A stretch of 64,000 nucleotides of DNA from JAPPLB01 sp965218555 (GTDB taxonomy: Bacteria > Acidobacteriota > Terriglobia > Bryobacterales > UBA6623), in NCBI GenBank assembly GCA_965218555.1, contig OZ244625.1, positions 3,968,001 through 4,032,000 of the forward strand, given 5' to 3'. Below the pieces are notes generated by a model. The model saw only the letters and a program-made list of their open reading frames with translations. It ran no database searches and had not been told where the DNA came from. The position numbers and the translations under genes were made by a program. Position 1 is the stretch's first letter. Each line of letters opens with the position of its first letter. Of the stretch, positions 17,197 to 25,811 are shown piece by piece.

Positions 17197-17697
17197 CTAA
17201 GCGTCGGCGCCGCTTGCGTTGATGTTGACGGCCTCTTCGAAGGATTGCAGCGCCAGGTAGTTGGGGCCGAAACGCTTGATGTGGTCGAGTTGCTTGTCGA
17301 ACGTATCGTAATGGCTCTCTTCGTCACCCACGAGACCTTCGAAGATCTGCTTCGAGGCTGCGTCGGCGTTGGCGCTACAGGCAAGCGCCCATTTGTTGTA
17401 ATCGGCGGCGCTCTCTTGTTCCATCTCGGCGGCGCGGGCAACCATCTGTTCGGCGTCGGTAATCTGCTCGACCGGCCTGCGCAGTTGCATCGTGACATCT
17501 CCCTTGAGAAAGAGAATCCTTTCGGCGAGCCCTTCGACGTGTCCCATCTCTTGCACGGCGATGCGCTTGAACAGAGCTGCCAAAGGCGCAAAGCCCTGGT
17601 CGGCCAGATGGAAGTGAAAGTACATGTATTGGTGAACGGCTTGGAGCTCGTCGGCGACGGCCTTGTTGAGTAGATCGATGCTGATTTGTCTATCCAT
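17197..17697 (-). CDS. bfr: Bacterioferritin-like iron storage protein
   Basis: This is a four-helix ferritin-like protein of 166 residues. Diiron ligands are present in the right order: E17 (ADELQAVHQY), E50 and H53 (VQEMGH), a Glu in EMEQES (91-95), and E126/H129 (DEESH). Met51 lies at about the position of the haem-ligand Met in E. coli bacterioferritin. The AERILFLKGD segment after the first metal pair is typical of Bfr. The protein would oxidise and store iron in a 24-mer. No associated ferredoxin (Bfd) gene is nearby. Confidence 0.88.
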   Translation of the reverse strand: MDRQISIDLLNKAVADELQAVHQYMYFHFHLADQGFAPLAALFKRIAVQEMGHVEGLAERILFLKGDVTMQLRRPVEQITDAEQMVARAAEMEQESAADYNKWALACSANADAASKQIFEGLVGDEESHYDTFDKQLDHIKRFGPNYLALQSFEEAVNINASGADA

Positions 17698-17736
17698 GGC
17701 GGGGTCCCAAACTCATTGTAGCCAGCGGTGCCGGTT

Positions 17737-17958
17737 TCAGGCTTTCGAGCTGCGGTTTTCGAAGTTGAACAAAAGCGCCAGGCCCACCTGGGCTCGGGGA
17801 CGACTTGCTCTGGCGGCAAAGCCTTCCACTTTCGCCCATAGGTAGCGGCTTTCGTGCAAAACGATCAGTTGCAGGGGCAAGCCAAGCTTGAGGTGTACAT
17901 GGTCCGACTGCGTTCGCAGGCAATCGAAATCAGTTGGTTGGTAGGTGTTCGGGGGCAT
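17737..17958 (-). CDS. Small open frame, possible outer-membrane protein fragment
   Basis: A 73-residue frame starts MPPNTYQPTDF and ends in alternating hydrophobic residues with aromatic character (AQVGLALLFNFENR), as in the last strand of a beta-barrel. It has no signal peptide, so it could be the tail of a decayed outer-membrane gene. It lies upstream of bfr and divergent from coaD. I do not recognise a family and cannot exclude that it is non-coding. Confidence 0.2.
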   Translation of the reverse strand: MPPNTYQPTDFDCLRTQSDHVHLKLGLPLQLIVLHESRYLWAKVEGFAARASRPRAQVGLALLFNFENRSSKA

Positions 17959-18001
17959 TCTGTGCGATCCTGAAACCTGTTTTGACAATCAGGCGGGCGC
18001 T

Positions 18002-18493
18002 GTGCCGAAACGTCACACCATCATCTATCCCGGATCGTTCGATCCACCGACAAACGGACACCTGGATCTCATCGAGCGTGCCGCGGTATTGTTCAATGAA
18101 GTCATCGTCGCCGTGTTGATCCACGATCGGAAGAACCCCCTGTTTACCGTCGACGAACGCGTGGACATGCTCCGCGCGGCATCGTCAGAACTGGAAAATG
18201 TGCAAGTGGAAAGCTTCGAAGGCCTCCTTGTCGACTTCGCCCGCCGTAGGGACGCTCGGCTGATTCTGCGCGGCATCCGCGCCGTATCCGACTATGAATA
18301 TGAGTTGCAGATGGCTTTGATGAACCGCAATCTGTCGCCGTCTCTCGAGACAATCTTCATGCTGCCTGCCGAAGCCTACAGTTATCTGAGCTCGCGACTT
18401 GTCAAAGAGGTCTGGGGGCTCGGCGGAGACATACACGAGCTGGTCCCTGCGGTCGTCGAACAGCGCCTCGAGCAGAAGAGAGAAAAACCCTGA
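18002..18493 (+). CDS. coaD: Pantetheine-phosphate adenylyltransferase
   Basis: CoaD makes dephospho-CoA from 4'-phosphopantetheine and ATP. The 163-residue protein has the nucleotidyltransferase motif YPGSFDPPTNGHLDLI (TxGH), the loop HDRKNPLFTVDERVDML, and the ISSxxVKE-like C-terminal motif SYLSSRLVKEVWGLGGD. RGIRAVSDYEYELQMALMNR is highly characteristic. A GTG start at 18002 gives the standard N-terminus just before the motif. It is the first gene of a three-gene cluster with an aspartate aminotransferase and a phosphomannose isomerase. Confidence 0.95.
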   Translation: MPKRHTIIYPGSFDPPTNGHLDLIERAAVLFNEVIVAVLIHDRKNPLFTVDERVDMLRAASSELENVQVESFEGLLVDFARRRDARLILRGIRAVSDYEYELQMALMNRNLSPSLETIFMLPAEAYSYLSSRLVKEVWGLGGDIHELVPAVVEQRLEQKREKP

Positions 18494-18500
18494 GAAGCAT

Positions 18501-19676
18501 ATGGAACTGACAAATCGAATCTCACGCATCAGTGAGTCTGCGACGATGGCCGTAAGCGCCAAGGCCTCGAAACTTAAGGCCGAAGGCGTGGACGTGGTAG
18601 CCTTCGGCGCCGGCGAGCCGGACTTCGCGACGCCTGACAACATCAAGCAGGCCGCCATCCGGGCCTTGGATGAGAACTTCACGAAGTACACCGCCGCGGG
18701 CGGCATCCCCGAGCTCAAGAAAGCGATCTGCGATTGGCATGCGCAAAACTTCGGGACGGACTATGCGCCGAACGAGTGCATTGCCTCCGTCGGCGCCAAG
18801 CACGTCATCTTCAATGCCATGGCGGCCCTCATCGACCAGGGTGACGAAGTCATCCTGCCCGCGCCGTATTGGGTCACGTTCTATGATGTCGTCAACTACC
18901 ACGGCGGCAAGCCCGTCGTCGTCGATACAAGCGAGGAGGAAGGCTTTCGCCTTTCCGCAAGCAGTATCGAAAAGGCGCTCACTGACCGCACCAAGCTTGT
19001 GGTCGTCAATTCCCCAAGCAACCCGAGCGGTGCCGTCGTTTCACCCGAGGAATTCAAAAAGATTCACAGCCTCGTCTCCCGCCGCGGTGCGATGCTGCTC
19101 GCCGACGAGTGCTACAGCCATTTCGTCTACGACGGCGAGCCGTTCTCGATCGCCTCGGTCAAGGGATCGAAGCCCAATCTGGTCGTTGCGGGTTCGATGT
19201 CGAAGACTTTCGCCATGACCGGTTGGCGTTTGGGCTATGCACTCGCCCCGGCGGCTCTGATCTCGGCAATCAACAAGTTGCAGAGTCACTCGACATCCAA
19301 CCCTACGTCGATCGCGCAAAAGGCGGCCATTGAAGCCCTCACGGGCCCGCAGGACTCGATCAAGCGGATGCTCGCCGAATACTGCAAGCGCCGCGACTAC
19401 GTGATCCCAACGTTACGGAGCATGCCGGGCGTGCGTTGCGAGGAGCCGGGCGGGGCCTTCTACGCCTATCCCAATATTGGCGAGTTCCTCGGCAAGAACG
19501 GAATCGAGACGCCGCTCGACTTCTCGACCGCGCTGCTCGAACAAGCGCACGTCGCCGTCGTGCCCAGCGAGGCGTTCGGCACCAAAGCGCACGTGCGAAT
19601 CTCCTACGCCACGTCGATGCGCGAGATCGAGCGCGGCCTGGATCGCATCCGCAAGTTTCTCGCGGAAAAGGCTTGA
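18501..19676 (+). CDS. Aspartate aminotransferase (class I, PLP-dependent)
   Basis: The enzyme transfers an amino group between aspartate and 2-oxoglutarate. It belongs to the Ib subgroup common in bacteria: N-terminal AVSAKASKLKAEGVDVVAFGAGEPDFATPDNI, the Asn/Pro motif VVVNSPSNPSGAV, the pocket ADECYSHFVYDG, the PLP-lysine motif GSMSKTFAMTGWRLGY and a C-terminal Arg in AHVRISYA. The length of 391 residues is standard. ATG at 18501 lies 7 bp after the coaD stop. The stop codon overlaps the TTG start of the next gene. Confidence 0.94.
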   Translation: MELTNRISRISESATMAVSAKASKLKAEGVDVVAFGAGEPDFATPDNIKQAAIRALDENFTKYTAAGGIPELKKAICDWHAQNFGTDYAPNECIASVGAKHVIFNAMAALIDQGDEVILPAPYWVTFYDVVNYHGGKPVVVDTSEEEGFRLSASSIEKALTDRTKLVVVNSPSNPSGAVVSPEEFKKIHSLVSRRGAMLLADECYSHFVYDGEPFSIASVKGSKPNLVVAGSMSKTFAMTGWRLGYALAPAALISAINKLQSHSTSNPTSIAQKAAIEALTGPQDSIKRMLAEYCKRRDYVIPTLRSMPGVRCEEPGGAFYAYPNIGEFLGKNGIETPLDFSTALLEQAHVAVVPSEAFGTKAHVRISYATSMREIERGLDRIRKFLAEKA

Positions 19677-20800
19677 CTTCTCTCTATCCGCTACGGCTGC
19701 CAGCGTCGTTCCGTGAGCGCATCTGGGGCTCGCACGACCTCACCCCGTTCTTTGGAAAGCAGGAACTGAGAATCGGCGAGGCATGGTACTCATTCGATGA
19801 GAACTTTATCGCCAACGGCCCGCTTCAGGGCCGCACCCTTGGCGAGTTGATAGCGGTCTACGGCCGCGAATTGCTCGGCGAATCCGCTGTGTCCTTGGCC
19901 GCGAAAAACCGGAGGCTATCCCAAGCTCCGCTCTCGAAATCCCTTTTCAAGAGAGGGCCACAATCGCCACGAAGCGGACCATCCCCATTTCCCCCCGGCC
20001 CCTCCACACGCAGCTTCCCGATACTGGCTAAGCTTCTGTTTACTTCAGATCGACTCTCCGTCCAGGTCCACCCGAAGGACGACTACGCCCTGGCGAACGA
20101 GAATAGTCCCGGCAAGACAGAGATGTGGTACGTCGTCGCCGCCGATCCCGGCGCGAGGGTGGCGCTCGGCCTGACACGGACCCTATCCCGGGAAGAGTTG
20201 CAGCAAGCCGCCGTCAGCGGGGAAATCGAGAACCACCTCAACTGGGTCGAGGTCAGCACTGGGCAGACGGTCTTTGTCCCAGCAGGGACTCTGCACGCGG
20301 TCGGCCCCGGCCTCGCGCTCTGCGAGATCCAGCAGGACTCCGATGTCACGTATCGCCTCTACGACTTCGGTCGACTCGACTCGGACGGAAAGCCGCGACA
20401 GCTACACATCGCAAAGGCCGCCGAGGTCACCGAGCAGCAACCCTACCCCGGCTCGATCGAGCCCTTTCGATTCCCCCACACAAACTGGACACGCGAGCTG
20501 CTCGTCGCCTGCCCCTACTTCGCCGTCGAACACTGGGCCTGGGAGCAGAAGATCGAATATGTCGGCCACCCCGGTCACGCTGATCTGCTCATCTTTCTGC
20601 AAGGTAAAGGAACCCTCGCCGACCAACCCTACGCCCCCGGTGACGCCTACCTGATCCCCGCTGGACTACAAATCCTCGATCTCGCACCTGAATCTCCCTC
20701 CAAAGCCATCCGCGCCTTTATCCCAGACCTCAAAGCCGTACGCAACGAACTCGCCGCTGCCGGATCCGACGTTCAGACATGGCATCGAGTGCTAACGTGA
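19673..20800 (+). CDS. manA: Mannose-6-phosphate isomerase, class I
   Basis: The enzyme interconverts mannose-6-phosphate and fructose-6-phosphate. The zinc ligands of the type I cupin fold are visible: Gln and His in LSVQVHPKDDYA, Glu in KTEMWYV and His in PAGTLHAVG. A TTG at 19673 overlaps the preceding stop (TTGA) and gives the expected N-terminus YPLRLPASFRERIWGSHDL. Between GELLGES and FPILAKLLF lies a roughly 40-residue Ser/Pro/Arg-rich insert absent from the family as I know it (listed separately). Length without the insert is about 335, typical for the short bacterial form. Confidence 0.88.
   Translation: MTSLYPLRLPASFRERIWGSHDLTPFFGKQELRIGEAWYSFDENFIANGPLQGRTLGELIAVYGRELLGESAVSLAAKNRRLSQAPLSKSLFKRGPQSPRSGPSPFPPGPSTRSFPILAKLLFTSDRLSVQVHPKDDYALANENSPGKTEMWYVVAADPGARVALGLTRTLSREELQQAAVSGEIENHLNWVEVSTGQTVFVPAGTLHAVGPGLALCEIQQDSDVTYRLYDFGRLDSDGKPRQLHIAKAAEVTEQQPYPGSIEPFRFPHTNWTRELLVACPYFAVEHWAWEQKIEYVGHPGHADLLIFLQGKGTLADQPYAPGDAYLIPAGLQILDLAPESPSKAIRAFIPDLKAVRNELAAAGSDVQTWHRVLT
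19893..20012 (+). repeat. In-frame low-complexity insert in the isomerase gene
   Basis: About 120 bp encode a Ser/Pro/Arg-rich stretch (RLSQAPLSKSLFKRGPQS, PSPFPPGPST) in the middle of a conserved enzyme. The DNA contains a small inverted repeat (CTCTCGAAA ... CAAGAGAG at about 19931-19955) and keeps the reading frame. This looks like a palindromic selfish insert. The edges are approximate because no uninserted homologue is at hand. Confidence 0.45.
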
Positions 20801-21208
20801 TGGCGTCAGGCTTTCACTCGTGAAGCAGAATGGTTTTCAGTTCCAGAAGGGACTCGTATGCACCCTGAGATCGACAGAACTCCGAGACTACGAAGTGGCG
20901 CATCGGCGCGAAGCCTAGCATTCGATAAAGGTTGGATCGAACAGCCTTGGGCTCCCGGCAAGTGTGGTTTCGGAGTTTCTCGGGTGGTTCTACAATCGAC
21001 AAAGTGATCTCGAGTTGTTAGTGCCAGCTCTGAGACATAGGGGAGCGGTGCTGGTTCCCTACCTGTCGGGATGCCCCTGTCACTTTTTATTTGCCTGCTT
21101 GAGCGCGGGCAACGGAAAACGCAGGCCCTTGCACTGCCGTAGACTGGGGCGTGTCGTCCCGTGACCCCAACCAGCAAGAAACAGGAGACACGAAACACGA
21201 TTACCCGA
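20801..21208. other. Intergenic stretch upstream of the selenocysteine tRNA
   Basis: No convincing gene was found. A 62-codon minus-strand frame (20814-21002) ends in a segment weakly like the C-terminus of GNAT acetyltransferases (SNLYRMLGFAPMRHFVV) but has no start context or upstream part. Confidence 0.4.
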
Positions 21209-21303
21209 GGAAGCTAGACTCAGCCGGTGCCGGGCACGGTCTTCAAAACCGTTGTTTGTCGTTCTGCGGCAAAGGTGGGTTCGACTCCCACTAGCTTCCG
21301 CCA
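21209..21303 (+). tRNA. selC: Selenocysteine tRNA, anticodon TCA
   Basis: A 95-base RNA folds as tRNA-Sec. The long acceptor helix pairs GGAAGCTA with TAGCTTCC, G is the discriminator and CCA is encoded (21301-21303). The anticodon arm is CGGT-CTTCAAA-ACCG, with TCA in the loop. A long variable arm follows, then the T-arm GTGGG-TTCGACT-CCCAC. Large size, extended acceptor stem, UGA-reading anticodon and long variable arm are diagnostic. The organism should therefore decode UGA as selenocysteine. No selA, selB, selD or obvious selenoprotein is in the window. Confidence 0.93.
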
Positions 21304-21788
21304 TTCCGCAATAAAACGTTAACACCAGAGCTGCGATCACTGAGCGATGAGGCTGCTTCTCTTCCTGTTCCTTCTCGCATCGACGGCCACTGCGAAGGAG
21401 AGCCGTCCCGATCTTCACTCGGCATTGCGAGTTCTGCCGCGGCTACGGTCACCAACGCCGCGGGACCCGACATTCTCGCCTTCGGTTTATCTTGGTGTTC
21501 CCGGGCGATCCGCCTCGGCGACCCCAGCCTGCCTTTCTGGCTACGTGGCGAGGCGGAGTACGCGATATAACCGCCCGAGTCCGTGGTCAGAAAGGGAAGG
21601 GAAACCCAGTCACTCGTGCATGATCTCGTTGCGCTTGCCGTGCTCAATGTAGGGTCAAACACACCTTCGCTCGCCAAGCAGCTTGCGCCTCTTTCTGACG
21701 ACCCTCTCACGTTCGCATCCCAACACCTTTCGCGATCGGCCTCCAGAGACAATATCGCCGTTCACCGGCTCTCCGCTAAGCTCAGTGC
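21304..21788. other. Stretch after selC without assignable gene
   Basis: A plus-strand frame from 21347 begins like a signal peptide (MRLLLFLFLLASTATA) but then loses coding character. Fragments with protein-like composition continue in other frames (GPDILAFGLSW ... LPFWLRGEAEY at about 21467-21570). This could be a small secreted-protein gene broken by frameshifts, or island debris at the tRNA end. I do not recognise it. Confidence 0.35.
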
Positions 21789-22394
21789 ATGCAGCTTGTC
21801 CTTGCCTCGGCCTCGCCGCGCCGCCAGCAGATACTGCGCACCGCACGTATTCCGTTCATCGTGCGGCCCGCTGAAGTGGTCGAAGCTCACCTGCCAGGTG
21901 AATCACCGGAAGCGTTCGTAAAGCGGCTCGCAGAAGAAAAGGCGCGGGCCGTCTGGCGGGAAGGAGAGTTCGCTCTCGGCGCGGATACCGTCGTTGTCAT
22001 CGACACGACGATCCTCGGCAAGCCGACCGATGAAGACGAGGCCCGACAGATGCTTCGATCGCTGTCGGGCCGTACTCATCGAGTGCTGACAGGCATCGTC
22101 CTCTTCAACGGGACCGAAGCACGGGCAGACGTCGAAGAAACGATTGTCCACTTCCGGGCCTTGGACGACCTGGAGATCGCCGAATACGCAGCTACGGGCG
22201 AGCCCCTCGATAAAGCGGGCGCTTACGGCATTCAAGGCGCCGCGTCAAAGTTCATTCACCGCATTGAAGGTTGTTATTTTAACGTTGTCGGGCTACCCAT
22301 AAGCCGCGTCTACAGCTGCATTCGATCGAGTTTGCGATGTCTCGAGCGGCCGGACGGAACAGGAGATTGTCATAGCGCGCAACCGCCTCGATAG
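21789..22394 (+). CDS. maf: Maf-like nucleoside triphosphate pyrophosphatase
   Basis: Maf proteins hydrolyse non-canonical or particular nucleotides (dTTP/UTP type) and can delay septation. The N-terminal SASPRRQQIL and the motifs EKARAV, GADTVVVID, LGKP, SGRTHRVLTG and AYGIQGAASKFIHRIEGCYFNVVGLP are all present. The C-terminus after VVGLPISRVY is about 25 residues longer than usual and of odd composition (Cys and Arg rich), so the original stop may have been lost to a frameshift. Confidence 0.9.
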   Translation: MQLVLASASPRRQQILRTARIPFIVRPAEVVEAHLPGESPEAFVKRLAEEKARAVWREGEFALGADTVVVIDTTILGKPTDEDEARQMLRSLSGRTHRVLTGIVLFNGTEARADVEETIVHFRALDDLEIAEYAATGEPLDKAGAYGIQGAASKFIHRIEGCYFNVVGLPISRVYSCIRSSLRCLERPDGTGDCHSAQPPR

Positions 22395-22515
22395 TAGACT
22401 CGGTTCAGGCGGACGGAGGCAGGAGAGCCGACTGTGCTTGATCGGTCAAATATACAGACCGCCTCCGACGCCGAGCTCCCTGCGAAGGAGAACTCTTATC
22501 GTAGTGAGCCCGGGG

Positions 22516-23919
22516 TCATGCTTGAGGAACGGGCGCCAAGGCGACCTCGTCGCCGGGGTTGAGACCGGCAATGATCACCGCTTGAGTGGCACTCGTCGGC
22601 CCGATCTCGATCTCGCGGGTGATGAACCTGTCGCCCTGACGGACCATCACGACCGACCGATCTTGTTGCTCCTGGATCGAGGCGCGGGGGATGACAAGCG
22701 CGTCTTCATGCTGCGCGAGTAAAATATCGGCGCTGCCGGAAAGGTCCGGGATGACGCGTGCGTCTTCCGCATCGATGGAAACTTCCACTGCCACCATCTT
22801 GACGTAGTTGTCACGGCCGCTACGCCAACGGAAACCCGAACTCGAGCTGCTTGCCATGGCGCTGATCGAGGTGACTTTGCCAGGAAGAACGAGGTTGGGA
22901 TAGGCATCCAGCCGGATCTCGGCTTTCTGCCCCATCCGAACTAATTGGCTGTCGACCTGGTTTACGACACCACTCACCACCATGGCGGAAAGATCGACGA
23001 CACGCATGAAGAACGTCCCTGGATTGACTTGGTCGCCCACCTGGACCTGCTCGGTTTGACCGCCGCCCTTGTAGAGCGACTCCATCACGACGAGCCCGCC
23101 GACGGGGCTCGGCATCTTGAGCCGCTCCAAATCGCGTTTGTGGCGGTCGACGTGAAGCTGATACTTCTCGACCTCGAGTTCCAAGCTTCTTACATCAGCG
23201 GCGTGAACCTCCTGCTGGAGCTTCACTTCCGCGGCAATCTGAGCAAGCGTGGCTTCGGCTTCCTCTACCGCCAGCTTGAGCTTTTCAGCTTCGATCTCGG
23301 AGCGCACTTCAGCGGTTCGCAGATCGAGCTTCGCCTTGTCGAGATCCGCCTGCGCGACGCGCACGCTCTGTTGCTCGGTCTCTTTGGCAATCATGATCTC
23401 CGCGCGGCGTTTCTCGACAGTTGACTTGGACTGCGTGAGTGTCGACCTCACGTCGTCGATATGGTCCTCAAGCCAGCGATTCTCGAACTCGGCAACCACC
23501 GTCCCCGCCTGGATCGTTTCGCCCGCGGGAGCAAGCTTCATCAGAGTTTGCTGACGGCGGCCTTCACTGCCGCCACGCATGCGCGGCGCACGGATCGCCG
23601 CGAACCGCTTCGCCGCAATGGTTCCGCTCGCGCGAAGCGATTGCCGGAAGTTCTTGACTTCTGCTTTCGCAGTCGGGATCGTCTGAACCTCGGCTCCTGA
23701 CCCGGCCGAGAAGATCTGCTCGCGCTGCGACCACACACCCAGCCCGATGGCCCCCAGAACGAGGAAGATGACGCCGTTGAGCAGCCTGCTGGGACGCGAA
23801 GACGAGGGAGGCGGAGCGGCGGGTTCAAGCTGAGGCCCTGGTGGTTCCGGCTGGTTCTCGTGGGGAACGGTCGGGCTCACGCTGAAGGAGCGTTGCCAGG
23901 GTAGGTTCGTGGATTCCAT
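22516..23919 (-). CDS. HlyD-type RND/ABC efflux periplasmic adaptor
   Basis: The 467-residue protein has a Pro-rich cytoplasmic N-terminus (about 45 residues), one membrane helix (LLNGVIFLVLGAIGLGVW), a lipoyl-like half (AAIRAPRM, LAPAGETIQAGTVVAEF), a long alpha-helical hairpin (about residues 150-280, coiled coil rich in Glu, Lys and Ala), a second lipoyl half (MPSPVGGLVVME) and a beta-barrel with a membrane-proximal domain (VIPRASIQEQQDRSVVMV). This is the usual adaptor linking an inner-membrane pump to an outer-membrane channel. No pump or permease gene adjoins it, so its partner is unknown. It is divergent from sodA. Confidence 0.87.
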   Translation of the reverse strand: MESTNLPWQRSFSVSPTVPHENQPEPPGPQLEPAAPPPSSSRPSRLLNGVIFLVLGAIGLGVWSQREQIFSAGSGAEVQTIPTAKAEVKNFRQSLRASGTIAAKRFAAIRAPRMRGGSEGRRQQTLMKLAPAGETIQAGTVVAEFENRWLEDHIDDVRSTLTQSKSTVEKRRAEIMIAKETEQQSVRVAQADLDKAKLDLRTAEVRSEIEAEKLKLAVEEAEATLAQIAAEVKLQQEVHAADVRSLELEVEKYQLHVDRHKRDLERLKMPSPVGGLVVMESLYKGGGQTEQVQVGDQVNPGTFFMRVVDLSAMVVSGVVNQVDSQLVRMGQKAEIRLDAYPNLVLPGKVTSISAMASSSSSGFRWRSGRDNYVKMVAVEVSIDAEDARVIPDLSGSADILLAQHEDALVIPRASIQEQQDRSVVMVRQGDRFITREIEIGPTSATQAVIIAGLNPGDEVALAPVPQA

Positions 23920-24221
23920 GTCGAGTCCTTAAACCAAAATCGGCCACTCCGAGTCTACCAAAAGCGGACAGGCCTGTGCGGTAATGGCGATTTCCGGGAC
24001 CAGGAAGTTACTTCCTCCAGGCCCCCGAGTTTTGTCCTTCGAAACGGCTTGTCGATGAACTCGGTGCTAAGATAGAAATCTTTGCCGTGGCCAGTGGGTT
24101 GGGTCGCGGCCACGATTAGACGCCTGTGCTCCGGAACGGCGGAGTTGCCGTGAGGGCTCCGAGACGGAGTGCGGTCATCGATGCCATCCCCCGAAAGGCT
24201 CAACCAACGAAGGAGAGATTC

Positions 24222-24836
24222 ATGGCCTATACGCTGCCCGCTTTGCCCTATGCTTTCGATGCCCTGGAACCTCACATCGATGCCAGGACGATGGAAATCC
24301 ATCACGGCAAGCACCACAACACCTATGTGACGAAGCTCAACGATGCGATCGCCGCCCACGCCGACTTGGCTGCGAAATCCATCGACGATCTTGTGCGCGA
24401 TTTGGACTCGGTGCCGGAAGCCATCCGCACCGCCGTTCGCAACAACGGTGGCGGCCACGCCAACCACTCGCTGTTCTGGCAGGTGATGAAGAACGGCGGA
24501 GGTGGCGAACCCGGCGGCGACCTCGGCTCCGCCATCGATTCCGCCTTCGGCAACTTCGACAGCTTCAAGCAGAAATTCGCCGCGGCCGGCGCCACTCGCT
24601 TCGGAAGCGGCTGGGCTTGGCTTTCCGTTGACGGCGGCGGGAACCTCTTCGTCGAGTCGACCCCCAACCAGGACAACCCTCTGACCCACGGCAACACGCC
24701 CATTCTCGGGCTCGACGTCTGGGAACACGCCTATTATCTGAACTACCAGAACCGGCGTCCGGACTACATCGCGGCCTGGTGGAACGTTGTCAACTGGGAC
24801 GAGGTCACCGGCCGCTACGCCGCAGCCAAGGGGTAA
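24222..24836 (+). CDS. sodA: Superoxide dismutase, Mn-type
   Basis: The enzyme dismutates superoxide. Metal ligands are seen in EIHHGKHHNTYV (His), HANHSLFW (His) and LDVWEHAYYL (Asp and His). The GGGHANH segment and the QDNPL/LGLDVWEHAYYLNYQNRRPDYI region are of the Mn- or cambialistic type rather than the strict Fe type. The length of 204 residues and the absence of a signal peptide indicate a cytoplasmic homodimer. The ATG follows AAGGAGAGATTC, a strong ribosome binding site. Confidence 0.95.
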   Translation: MAYTLPALPYAFDALEPHIDARTMEIHHGKHHNTYVTKLNDAIAAHADLAAKSIDDLVRDLDSVPEAIRTAVRNNGGGHANHSLFWQVMKNGGGGEPGGDLGSAIDSAFGNFDSFKQKFAAAGATRFGSGWAWLSVDGGGNLFVESTPNQDNPLTHGNTPILGLDVWEHAYYLNYQNRRPDYIAAWWNVVNWDEVTGRYAAAKG

Positions 24837-24947
24837 CCCAGTTGGAGGGCATGCTACGCCCCGGGATTCATGAGCGGGCGGCGAAGCGCCGGTGAGTCCG
24901 TCCTGTGCTGCCCGATCCTTCTTCCGCTTCGGAACCACTGACCCGCC

Positions 24948-25799
24948 ATGTCCGAGTACACCTTCAAACTCGCCGTCTGTAATGAACTTTATGAGAAGAC
25001 TGACTTTGCGGCCTCGTGCCGTTCACTGAAGAGGGCCGGCTGGCAGGGCATCGAGATCGCTCCGTTTACGCTGCAGAACGACGCTACTAACCTGTCCGCC
25101 GAAAAACGGAAGGAAGTACGAGACATCGTTCAGTCCGAAGGGCTCGAGTTCGTCGGATTGCACTGGCTGACCGTCGGGCCGACCGGCCTTCACGTCACGA
25201 CCCCCGACGAAGCCATGCGGAAACACAGTTGGGATTTCGTCCGCCGTCTCGTCGATCTTTGCGCCGACCTGCGACGGGGTGACAGTGGAGGAGTGATGGT
25301 CTTCGGTTCACCCATGCAGCGTAAAACCACAGGCGGCCTCTCACGGCAGCAGGCGACGGCTCATTTCATCGAAGGCGTGCGCTCGATCGCCGGCCACCTC
25401 GAAGATCTCGGCGTCACCCTGCTCGTTGAAGCCCTTCCCAGCGAACAGTGCGACGTCATCGGCTCGCTCGATGAAGCGATCGAGGTGGTCCGCACAGTGG
25501 ACAGCCCGGCCGTACGAAGCATGTTCGACAGCCACAATGCGATCGAGGAGACAACACCCCACGCCGAACTGGTCGAGAAGCACTGGGATTTCATCCGGCA
25601 TATCCACATCAACGAGCTGGATGGATCGTACGTTCGCCCCGACGGCGGTTACGACTTCAAGCCCGTCCTTCAGATCGCGAAAGATCGCAACTTCGACGGC
25701 TGGGTCTCGATGGAAGTCTTTGACTTCACTCCGGGCGCCGAGAAGATGGTCAACGAATCCATCGCCTATCTTCGCGACGAGATCGCCCGACTGAACTGA
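24948..25799 (+). CDS. Sugar phosphate isomerase/epimerase-like TIM-barrel protein
   Basis: This 283-residue protein is of the xylose-isomerase-like TIM-barrel superfamily (AP endonuclease 2 fold). The metal-binding residues typical of the fold are seen: Glu in LLVEALPSE, Asp/His in SMFDSHNAIEE, His in IRHIHINELDGSYV and Glu in WVSMEVFDF. Such enzymes epimerise or isomerise sugars and polyols; the substrate is not deducible. It is followed 12 bp later by an ankyrin-repeat gene, suggesting co-transcription. Confidence 0.87.
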   Translation: MSEYTFKLAVCNELYEKTDFAASCRSLKRAGWQGIEIAPFTLQNDATNLSAEKRKEVRDIVQSEGLEFVGLHWLTVGPTGLHVTTPDEAMRKHSWDFVRRLVDLCADLRRGDSGGVMVFGSPMQRKTTGGLSRQQATAHFIEGVRSIAGHLEDLGVTLLVEALPSEQCDVIGSLDEAIEVVRTVDSPAVRSMFDSHNAIEETTPHAELVEKHWDFIRHIHINELDGSYVRPDGGYDFKPVLQIAKDRNFDGWVSMEVFDFTPGAEKMVNESIAYLRDEIARLN

Positions 25800-25811
25800 G
25801 CCGCAGGCGCC

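Noticed and set aside
20814..21002. GNAT acetyltransferase fragment
   Set aside because: Only a vague C-terminal resemblance, with no acetyl-CoA motif, start context or flanking homology.
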